From contig QHBO01000036.1 in assembly GCA_003243965.1 (NCBI GenBank), forward strand, positions 1-64,000: 64,000 nt of DNA, written 5' to 3'. Under the pieces are notes generated by a model. It was not told where the DNA came from. It worked only from the letters and a program-made list of their open reading frames with translations, and did no database searches. This DNA comes from Chloroflexota bacterium (GTDB lineage: Bacteria > Chloroflexota > Limnocylindria > QHBO01). Below are positions 51,828 to 58,600 of the stretch, one piece after another; position 1 is the stretch's first letter; every line of letters begins with the position of its first letter. Position numbers and translations under genes: made by a program.

Positions 51828-51858
51828 CGACCCCGCCCCGGTGACCGGAGCAGGGTCG
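51828..51858 (-). terminator. Terminator or attenuator between rplT and pheS
   Basis: On the minus strand CGACCCTGC and GCGGGGTCG pair (one G-U), enclosing CCGG-TCA-CCGG, and are followed by TTTCATTT. This is the shape of a weak intrinsic terminator placed to reduce read-through from infC-rpmI-rplT into pheST. Confidence 0.55.
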
Positions 51859-51880
51859 GCATGCCGACGTCGTCGCCGGC

Positions 51881-52240
51881 CTAGCCGGTAAAGGCGCGCT
51901 TGGCGAGATCGACGACCTGCCCGAACCCCGCCTGATCCCGGACGGCGAGATCCGCGAGCTGCTTGCGATCGACCTCGACGCCGGCGGCCTTCAGCCCGGC
52001 GATCAGCCGCCCGTACGGCAGGCCGTGGATCCGGCTGGCAGCGTTGATCCGCTCGATCCACAGGCGCCGCATGTCCCGCTTCCGCTGTCGGCGGTCACGG
52101 TAGGCGTACACGAGCGCATGGAACAGCGCCTCGCGGGCCGGCCGGACGAGGCGTGAGCGGGTCATGCGCCGCCCCTCGGCCTGGTTCAACAGCCGCTTGT
52201 GACGCCGGTGCGCGGTGACCCCGCGCTTCACGCGTGCCAT
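51881..52240 (-). CDS. rplT: Ribosomal protein L20
   Basis: A 119-residue 23S rRNA-binding protein needed early in 50S assembly. It begins [18 protein letters not shown] and has [18 protein letters not shown] and [19 protein letters not shown], all typical. It starts 6 nt after the rpmI stop in the infC-rpmI-rplT operon. In many bacteria L20 represses this operon; no clear leader mimic was identified here. Confidence 0.98.
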   Translation of the reverse strand: MARVKRGVTAHRRHKRLLNQAEGRRMTRSRLVRPAREALFHALVYAYRDRRQRKRDMRRLWIERINAASRIHGLPYGRLIAGLKAAGVEVDRKQLADLAVRDQAGFGQVVDLAKRAFTG

Positions 52241-52246
52241 CGGCGG

Positions 52247-52444
52247 CTACTCGTACGGAAGCAGCCGCTTCAGCTGCTTCTGGTGGGCCGGGCTGACGGC
52301 GGTCACGCCGGCGTAGCGCCGCGTGCGCCGGCTCGACTTGATCTCGAGGTGGTGGCCACGCCACGCCTTGGGGCGCAACCACTTTCCGGCTCCCGACTTC
52401 CGGAAGCGCTTGGCGGTTCCCTTGTGCGATTTGATCTTCGGCAC
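52247..52444 (-). CDS. rpmI: Ribosomal protein L35
   Basis: A 65-residue basic 50S protein: PKIKSHKGTAKRFRKSGAGK and a C-terminal QLKRLLPY are diagnostic. The GTG start lies 1 nt after the infC stop, and it leads into rplT. Confidence 0.97.
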   Translation of the reverse strand: MPKIKSHKGTAKRFRKSGAGKWLRPKAWRGHHLEIKSSRRTRRYAGVTAVSPAHQKQLKRLLPYE

Positions 52445-52445
52445 G

Positions 52446-53159
52446 CTATCCCTGCTCCATCGGTTGTGAGACCTCGGCCGGAGGCTCCGGCTTGTCCTTG
52501 ACGCGCTCCTGCGGCCCAACCGCGGCGGGCGAGCGGGCTGCGATCGCGTCGCCGATCGTCTCCCCGGTCGGCGCGGCGGCGGCGTCCTCGGTGATCCGTT
52601 CGGTCTTCTTCTCCGGTCGCTTCTCGAGTGACGCCATCACGATGTACATGCTGCGACCCTCGAGCAGCGGCTGTCGCTCAACGGTTCCGTGCTCGGCAAG
52701 CAAGTCCGCTGCCTTGACCAGAAGGTCGCGGCCCAGGTTGGCGTGGGTCATCTCCCGTCCGCGGAACTGGACCGTGACCTTGACCCTGTCCCCCTCATCG
52801 AGGAACTCCGCGGCGCGCCGCAGCTTGGTTCGCAGGTCGTTCACATCGATCTTGACCCGCAGGCGGATCTCCTTGAACGTCTGCGACTTCTGCTTCTTCT
52901 TCGCCTCGCGCTCGCGCTTCTGAAGCTCGTATTTGTACTGACCGTAGTCGAGGATGCGGCAGACCGGTGGGACTGCGGTGGGAGCGACCTCCACGAGGTC
53001 GAGCCCTTTCTCCTGGGCGAGGGCCAGGGCCCGTGCCGTCGGCATCACGCCGAGCTGCTGACCTTCGTCATCGATGACCCGCACCTCGCGGATCCGGATC
53101 ATCTCATTGGTTCGCAGATCCCTTGCGATCTTCTTCCTCTCCTTTGACAACAAGGCCAT
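52446..53159 (-). CDS. infC: Translation initiation factor IF-3
   Basis: IF-3 controls start-codon fidelity on the 30S subunit. The N-domain has RTNEMIRIREVRVID and VEVAPTAVPPVCRILDYG; the C-domain has FKEIRLRVKIDVNDL and KVTVQFRGREMTH. An extra acidic and proline-rich tail of about 50 residues follows the normal end. The ATG at 53159 (MALLSKERKK) gives 237 residues. The promoter at 53207-53236 gives a leader of about 41 nt. rpmI starts right after the stop. Confidence 0.97.
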   Translation of the reverse strand: MALLSKERKKIARDLRTNEMIRIREVRVIDDEGQQLGVMPTARALALAQEKGLDLVEVAPTAVPPVCRILDYGQYKYELQKREREAKKKQKSQTFKEIRLRVKIDVNDLRTKLRRAAEFLDEGDRVKVTVQFRGREMTHANLGRDLLVKAADLLAEHGTVERQPLLEGRSMYIVMASLEKRPEKKTERITEDAAAAPTGETIGDAIAARSPAAVGPQERVKDKPEPPAEVSQPMEQG

Positions 53160-53206
53160 CCGACCGATGCTGGCCGGGTGGCCCATCCACGCGCAAACGC
53201 CGCAGC

Positions 53207-53236
53207 ATGGTAGCCCACATCGCCACCGAGGGTCAA
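53207..53236 (-). promoter_or_regulatory. Promoter of infC-rpmI-rplT
   Basis: On the minus strand TTGACC (53236-53231), an 18-bp spacer and TACCAT (53212-53207) form the best two-part promoter in the window. It lies between the VOC gene and infC. Confidence 0.55.
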
Positions 53237-53261
53237 CGAATCCAAGGCGCCAGGGCGCCGG

Positions 53262-53627
53262 TCACACGGGGTAGTCGTAGAAGATGGCCACCTGGCGCCC
53301 ATCCGGGTCGGCGATGCGGAACGACCGGCTCCCCTCCCACCGATCGCCGGAAGGGGGCGCCACGAGCGCAAAGCCGCGCCGGCTCAGCTCCTGGGCCCAG
53401 GCGTCGACCTCGGCGGCGGTATCCATCCGGAAACCAATCTGGATCCCGTCGCGCGTCGCCTTGGCCCCGCGTCGGAAGCTGAGCTCGAAGCCGCTCAGCT
53501 CGAGATCGACCCCGCTCTCGTCCTCGGCACGCCGCCGGAACCCGAACGCCGATGCATAGAACTCGCCGACCCTCGACGGCTCGGGGGAGACGAGCGCCAG
53601 CTGACCGATGGCCCGCATCTTTCGCAT
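53262..53627 (-). CDS. VOC-superfamily protein
   Basis: A single glyoxalase/bleomycin-resistance fold domain of 121 residues. It shows the paired beta-alpha-beta pattern: RAIGQLALVSPEPSRVGEFY, FRRRAEDESGVDLELSGFEL, and the closing RSFRIADPDGRQVAIFYDYP. Function (isomerase, dioxygenase or resistance) cannot be told. An internal ATG three codons in is an alternative start. It follows thrS on the same strand by 31 bp. Confidence 0.8.
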   Translation of the reverse strand: MRKMRAIGQLALVSPEPSRVGEFYASAFGFRRRAEDESGVDLELSGFELSFRRGAKATRDGIQIGFRMDTAAEVDAWAQELSRRGFALVAPPSGDRWEGSRSFRIADPDGRQVAIFYDYPV

Positions 53628-53658
53628 CAGGCGTGAGATGGCCGCGGTATGCCGGCGC

Positions 53659-55470
53659 TCAGTCGGCGTCCGCGATTACGGCGTAGGGCCACAGCTCCCG
53701 CGCTCCGATGCGACCACCGAGCTCGGCGATGAACTCGCCGAGCGGCACTCCCTGGCTCGACTCACCGGTGCGCAGCCGCGGCGAGACAGCTCTCCCCTCC
53801 TGGTCGCGGTCGCCGACGACCAGCATCACCGGAATCTGCTGCCCCTGGGCATCGCGCAGCTTTGCCTGCATCCGCTCGGATCGGTCATCGACCTCGACGC
53901 GGATGCCGGCGGCGAGGAGCGCATCCCGCACGTCCGCCGCGTAGGCCAGATGGCGGTCGGCGATCGGGATCACGATCGCCTGGACCGGGGCCAGCCAGGC
54001 CGGGAAGGCGCCCGCGTAGTGCTCGGTGATGACCCCGGTGAAGCGCTCGAACGACCCGTAGATCGCGTAGTGAATCATCACCGGCCGCTCGAAGCCGCCC
54101 TCGCCCGCCCGGTAGTCCAGGTCGAAGCGCTGCGGGAGCTGGTAGTCGAGCTGGATGGTCGCCGTCTGCCACTCGCGGCCCAGCGCATCCTCGATGAAGA
54201 TGTCGATCTTGGGGGCATAGAAGGCGGCGCCCCCGGGGTCCATCTCGAAGCCTATCGCCGCCCCCTCGATCGCCTCCCTGAGCTTGCCCTCGGCCATGTC
54301 CCAGAACTCGTCGCTGCCCAGCTTCTGCTCCGGTCGGGTGGCGAGCTTGAACCTCGGCGAGAAGCCGAACGGCGCGTACTGCTGCTTCACCAGGTTGAGG
54401 GCCAGGTTCACCTCGTCGATGACCTGGTCGTCGCGACAGAAGACGTGCGAGTCGTCCTGGGTGAGCTGCCGCACCCGGAACATGCCGGCCAGCGCACCGG
54501 TCCGCTCCTTCCGGAACAGGGTGCTGTAGTCCGCGAATCGGATCGGCAGGTCGCGGTACGATCGCGGCCGCGTCTTGTAGACCAGGATCTCCTGGGGGCA
54601 GTTCATCGGCTTCAGCCCGGAGACGTGGTCGGAGTCGTCAAGCACGAACATGTTGTCCTGGTAAAGCGACCAGTGGCCGGACTGCTCCCAGAGCTCTTTC
54701 CGCACCAGGCTCGGCGTGCGAACCTCGCTGAAGCCGCCGCCGAGTCTAACCGAGCGCGACCATTCCTCCAGGGCCCGCCACAGCGCCATCCCCCGCGGGT
54801 GCCAGAACGGCGCGGCGGGCGACTCCGGGTGAAAGGTGAACAGATCGAGTTCGCGGCCAAGGCGCCGATGGTCGCGCTTGCGCGCCTCCTCGAGCCGCCA
54901 GAGGTATCGGTCGAGATCATCCTGCTGCTCCCAGGCCGTCCCGTAGATCCGCTGCAGCATCGGCCGGGCCTCGTCGCCCCGCCAGTAGGCACCGGCGCTG
55001 TGCAGCAGCTTGAATGGCCCCAGATCTGCGGTCGAAGGCAGATGCGGGCCGCGACAGAGGTCGATGAAAGCTCCGTGGCGGTAGAACGAAACGACCTCAG
55101 CCTCCGCGGCCGGCAGTTCTCGGATGATCTCGGCCTTGTAGGCCTGCCCCTGAGGCTCGAGCTCGGCGAGCGCCTCGTCCCTCGACATTTCGATCCGGAC
55201 GAACGGGAGCTCCGCGCCCTGTTCCTGTCGCATGCGGTCCTCGATGCGCGCCAGGTCGTCGGGGGTCAGGGCCCGCGGCAGGTCGAAGTCGTAGTAGAAG
55301 CCGTCCCTGATCGCCGGACCGATCCCGAGCTTTGCATCGGGGAAGAGGGCCAGCACCGCCGCCGCCATCATGTGCGCGGCCGAGTGACGCATGGTGGCCA
55401 GCCGATCATGGGCGCCCGCGTCGAGCATCTCCTCCGGTGCTTCGCGGACCTCGTCGCTCTCGATTGTCAT
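53659..55470 (-). CDS. thrS: Threonyl-tRNA synthetase without TGS domain
   Basis: A class II synthetase. The N-terminal editing domain (from about 28) has MRHSAAHMMAAAVL with the HxxxH pair (29-33) and SFYRHGAFIDLCRGPH. The core has GLKPMNCPQEILVYK with a zinc-binding cysteine, FADYSTLFRKERTGAL, and a C-terminal anticodon domain. The usual N-terminal TGS domain (about 60 residues) is absent. AAGGAGG lies just before the ATG, and a TACCAT hexamer at 55498-55503 could be its -10. Confidence 0.97.
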   Translation of the reverse strand: MTIESDEVREAPEEMLDAGAHDRLATMRHSAAHMMAAAVLALFPDAKLGIGPAIRDGFYYDFDLPRALTPDDLARIEDRMRQEQGAELPFVRIEMSRDEALAELEPQGQAYKAEIIRELPAAEAEVVSFYRHGAFIDLCRGPHLPSTADLGPFKLLHSAGAYWRGDEARPMLQRIYGTAWEQQDDLDRYLWRLEEARKRDHRRLGRELDLFTFHPESPAAPFWHPRGMALWRALEEWSRSVRLGGGFSEVRTPSLVRKELWEQSGHWSLYQDNMFVLDDSDHVSGLKPMNCPQEILVYKTRPRSYRDLPIRFADYSTLFRKERTGALAGMFRVRQLTQDDSHVFCRDDQVIDEVNLALNLVKQQYAPFGFSPRFKLATRPEQKLGSDEFWDMAEGKLREAIEGAAIGFEMDPGGAAFYAPKIDIFIEDALGREWQTATIQLDYQLPQRFDLDYRAGEGGFERPVMIHYAIYGSFERFTGVITEHYAGAFPAWLAPVQAIVIPIADRHLAYAADVRDALLAAGIRVEVDDRSERMQAKLRDAQGQQIPVMLVVGDRDQEGRAVSPRLRTGESSQGVPLGEFIAELGGRIGARELWPYAVIADAD

Positions 55471-55507
55471 CGGCCCTCCTTGCCTCGCAGGAGGCCAATG
55501 GTAGCCA

Positions 55508-55876
55508 TCAGTGGCCCGCGGCGTTCTCCTCGATGAGTCGCGCCGTCTCCTGCTCCGCCTCCTCCGCGGAGCCTCCGGCCTGGTCGTCCCCGACCTCCAC
55601 GATCCGGAATGGCGAGCCGTCTCCGAGGTTGCGCAGCATTGGGAGCGAGACGTTGTGGACCGGCACGCCACCCCGTGTCCCGCCATCGGGCGAGCCACGA
55701 TGCGCGTGTCCGTGGAGCACGACGCGGGTGCCGTAGCGGTCGATCGGGTCCTCGAGCCGACTCGAGCCCAGGAAGGGGAAGATCGCCGGCGGCTCGCCTT
55801 CAACGGTGGCGTGCACCGGGGCGTAGTGGAGGAGCACGACCCGTGCCCGCGGAGCGGAACCGATGCCCCGCCTCGG
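55508..55876 (-). pseudogene. Truncated metallophosphoesterase remnant
   Basis: The frame encodes only the C-terminal third of a calcineurin-like phosphoesterase: VVLLHYAPVHATVEGEP, FPFLGSSRLEDPIDRYG, VVLHGHAHRGSPDG and VPVHNVSLPML. The metal ligands of the N-terminal two thirds (D-x-H, G-D-x2-D, G-N-H) are missing. The homologous frame begins immediately after, and in frame with, the stop of the paaD-type gene, so the first part was lost at that point. A GTG at 55837 could still give a 109-residue fragment. A remnant left by insertion or deletion is the simplest reading. Confidence 0.65.
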
Positions 55877-56404
55877 TCACACGGTCTTGAACTGCTCGAA
55901 CGGTTGACGGCAGGCGGCGCAGTAGTAGATGGCCCGGCACAGCGTCGGACCGAAGGGGTTCTCCAGCGTGGTGTTCCGCGAGCCGCAGTACGGGCAGCTG
56001 GCGATCGGCAGCACGGCCAGCTCGTCGAGCGGGTCGCGATCGGGTGGAATCCGCCCCTGTGGGACCGGGGGGGCGAACCCGCTGCGACGCAGCCGCTCAC
56101 GGCCGCGGGCCGTGATCCGCTCGGACGTCCATGCCTCGACGAAGCTCAGGGCGACCCGAACTTCGTCGGCGATACCGAGAGCGCTCAGCTTGGCGGTGAT
56201 CTCGTCCCGCATCACGTCCACCGCCGGACAGCCGACGAAGGTCGGCATCAGCTCGATCTCCAGTGTCCGCCCGTCTGAGGAGAAGGCGACGGTCCGGATG
56301 ACCCCCAGATCCACCACGCTGACGGTGGGAATCTCCGGGTCGTTCACGTCGGCAAGGGCGTTCCAGGCAGCTGCGAGCCGGATTTCGACCGAGGCTGCTA
56401 CCAC
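55877..56404 (-). CDS. paaD: Phenylacetyl-CoA epoxidase subunit PaaD
   Basis: PaaD (PaaJ) is the MIP18-family factor likely needed to assemble the epoxidase. It has NALADVNDPEIPTVSVVDLG, PTFVGCPAVDVM and a C-terminal zinc ribbon with CPYCGS and CAACRQPFEQF. The GTG at 56404 overlaps the paaC stop by 7 bp, giving 175 residues. The frame ends exactly where the phosphoesterase remnant begins. Confidence 0.92.
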   Translation of the reverse strand: MVAASVEIRLAAAWNALADVNDPEIPTVSVVDLGVIRTVAFSSDGRTLEIELMPTFVGCPAVDVMRDEITAKLSALGIADEVRVALSFVEAWTSERITARGRERLRRSGFAPPVPQGRIPPDRDPLDELAVLPIASCPYCGSRNTTLENPFGPTLCRAIYYCAACRQPFEQFKTV

Positions 56405-57186
56405 GTGGCTCCCTCCTCGGAGCCGGCGACCATCGTGAACTCGCCATGGAGCCATCGGAAGTCATCGGTACGGCGCGTCCTGCCATCCGGTGGGGGCGCT
56501 CCATCGCCGCCGACCGGCAGCGAGAGCCGCTCCAGTGTGGGACGCACGCGCGCTCGCCAGCGGCCGTGCAGCGCGGCGAGCGGCTCGGCCAGGACGCCGG
56601 ATGCGAGCAACTCGGGTTCGCCACTGAGTGGCGTGAACACGGCATCGGCATCCGGCCACAGGCGCTGGAGGGCGGCCGTCAGGCGCTTGCGCGCCTCCCC
56701 CCCGGCCTCGGCCAGGCGCTGAAGCCACGCATCGGCGTGCATGCGGTGGTACGACTCCTCGCGGCGCATCTTGCCGGCCAGACCGGCGAGACGCTCGTGC
56801 GACGAGCGGGCGAGGGCTTCGAGGCGAACCGCATCGGCGTGCTCGTAGAGGAAGCGGCGGGCCACCGTGAAGGCCCAATCGGTGCGCGGGTGGTTCATCA
56901 GCGCGGCGTGGCGAAATGCATCGGCGGGGCGCCCGAACGCGATTCGGTCCGGATCGTCGTGGGTGGTCTCGGCAAGGAGTTCGTAGAGGGCGCGCGCATG
57001 GCCGATCTCGTCCTGGGCGATGGAGCTCATCGCGACGTCTTCCTCGAGCATCGGCGCGATGCCGGTCCACTCGGAGTCCCAGAAGCCGATCACGAACTCG
57101 TCGTCGGCGGTTGCCAGCAGCAGCTCGGCGAGCGCGTCCCGCGTGACGTCCCCGAGGAGCGCCTCGGGCGGTGCGGCCGAGCTCAC
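56398..57186 (-). CDS. paaC: Phenylacetyl-CoA epoxidase subunit PaaC
   Basis: The structural ferritin-like subunit that pairs with PaaA. Helical segments include DDEFVIGFWDSEWTGIAP, SSIAQDEIGHARALYELL, RTDWAFTVARRFLYEHAD and GKMRREESYHRMHADAWL. The GTG overlaps the paaB stop (GTGA). At 262 residues it is normal length. Confidence 0.93.
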   Translation of the reverse strand: MSSAAPPEALLGDVTRDALAELLLATADDEFVIGFWDSEWTGIAPMLEEDVAMSSIAQDEIGHARALYELLAETTHDDPDRIAFGRPADAFRHAALMNHPRTDWAFTVARRFLYEHADAVRLEALARSSHERLAGLAGKMRREESYHRMHADAWLQRLAEAGGEARKRLTAALQRLWPDADAVFTPLSGEPELLASGVLAEPLAALHGRWRARVRPTLERLSLPVGGDGAPPPDGRTRRTDDFRWLHGEFTMVAGSEEGATW

Positions 57187-57476
57187 GGCGATTCCTCCGC
57201 GCGTGCCTTGGCCGCCTCGAGCTTGTGCTTGATGAGGTACCCACCCGGTCGCTTGTAGGATCGGTCGAACGGCGGCTTCAGCCAGTCCGGGTCGTCCAGC
57301 TCGTTGATCGCTTCTCGGGGCACCACCCACAGGCGCGTCGATTCCTGGCGGCGCCCGTAGAACTCCCGCGCGTAGTGCAGCGCCAGCTCGGCATCGGGCG
57401 CGCGCACGCTCCCCGCATGGGTCATCGCGTCACCCTCGTCTTCCTGGCGGAAGACCTCCCAGACCGAATCGGTCAT
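57183..57476 (-). CDS. paaB: Phenylacetyl-CoA epoxidase subunit PaaB
   Basis: A small 97-residue subunit of the epoxidase. It shows VWEVFRQEDEGDAMTHAGSV, ALHYAREFYGRRQES, LWVVPREAI and a C-terminal SYKRPGGYLIKHKL. It lies 15 bp after paaA and is coupled to paaC. Confidence 0.95.
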   Translation of the reverse strand: MTDSVWEVFRQEDEGDAMTHAGSVRAPDAELALHYAREFYGRRQESTRLWVVPREAINELDDPDWLKPPFDRSYKRPGGYLIKHKLEAAKARAEESP

Positions 57477-57491
57477 CGAGCCGTGGAGGCC

Positions 57492-58409
57492 TCAGGCGGC
57501 CGCAGCCGCCCGCCCGATGATCGCGTCGCGTACCCATTGCGTCAGCGCACGGTTGACCCGGCGAAACTCGAGACGCTCCTGCGACCGAGGGCCGTGACCG
57601 GTGACCACGCTGCGCAACTCGTCCCAATCCGGCTCGCTGTAGTGCCACCGACCGGCGCCGTCGTCATAGCGCAGCTCGGGATCGGGAATCCGCAAACCCA
57701 GCTCCCGGATGCGCGGAACGTAGATGGACAGGAACTCCTGGCGCAGCTGCTCGTTGCCCTTGGACTTGATGCGCCACAGCAGGTCCTTGTCGCGCGCGGG
57801 ATCGGTGGGCGGGCCATGCATCTGCATCAGGGGGCCCCACCATCGGTCGAGGGCGTTCTGGACCAGCGCGCGCTGACGATCGGTGCCGTTCATGAGGGTC
57901 AGGACGACATCCCGCCCGTGCATGATGTGCACGGATTCCTCCCAGCAGATCTTCTTCATCGTCCGCGCGTAGGGTGCGTACGATGAGTCACGGAGCGCCT
58001 GCTGGCTGACGATCGCCGCGGCGTCCACCAGCCAGGCGATGATGCCGACATCGGCCCACGACTCCGTCGGGTAATGGAAGACGTTGTGGAACTTCGTCTT
58101 CCCGTCGAGCAGGTCCTGGAGCATCTGCTCGCGCGGCTTTCCGAGGTCCTCGGCGACCCGGTACAGCAGTTGAGCGTGGCCCACCTCATCCTGGACCTTG
58201 CTGGTCAGGGCCAGCTTGCGGCGCAGCGTGGGAGCGCGAAGGATCCACTCGCGCTCGGGGAGGACGCCCATCAGCTCGCTGTTGGCGTGCATCTCAACGA
58301 ATTTCAGGATCGCGGCCCGGTACGGATCCGGCATCCAGTCGTCGGCCTCGACCTTGCCGCCGGCCGCCACGCGGGCGTAGAAGCTGTCCGCCCGCTCGCT
58401 GTCGTCCAT
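57492..58409 (-). CDS. paaA: Phenylacetyl-CoA epoxidase catalytic subunit PaaA
   Basis: The diiron monooxygenase subunit making the ring 1,2-epoxide of phenylacetyl-CoA. Iron ligands are in KVQDEVGHAQLLYRV and CWEESVHIMHGRD. The C-terminal half has RVNRALTQWVRDAI. GGAGG is about 9 nt before the ATG. It opens paaABCD. The reductase PaaE and the ligase PaaK are not in this window. Confidence 0.95.
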   Translation of the reverse strand: MDDSERADSFYARVAAGGKVEADDWMPDPYRAAILKFVEMHANSELMGVLPEREWILRAPTLRRKLALTSKVQDEVGHAQLLYRVAEDLGKPREQMLQDLLDGKTKFHNVFHYPTESWADVGIIAWLVDAAAIVSQQALRDSSYAPYARTMKKICWEESVHIMHGRDVVLTLMNGTDRQRALVQNALDRWWGPLMQMHGPPTDPARDKDLLWRIKSKGNEQLRQEFLSIYVPRIRELGLRIPDPELRYDDGAGRWHYSEPDWDELRSVVTGHGPRSQERLEFRRVNRALTQWVRDAIIGRAAAAA

Positions 58410-58600
58410 TGCGTTTCACCTCCGCGCGACCGAGTCAGCGGTCGTGCTGGCTAAGGGTACCTCATGGCCCAATCCACCGATTCCGCGGCCGACTGCCGGC
58501 TGGCGGCGGCAGTCGGCATGCCGCTTGCTGCCTTGGTGGCCAAACGGCCGCGGCCGCGTGCTGCGCTGCGACCGCGATGAGCCTACGGAGGGTGGATCTC

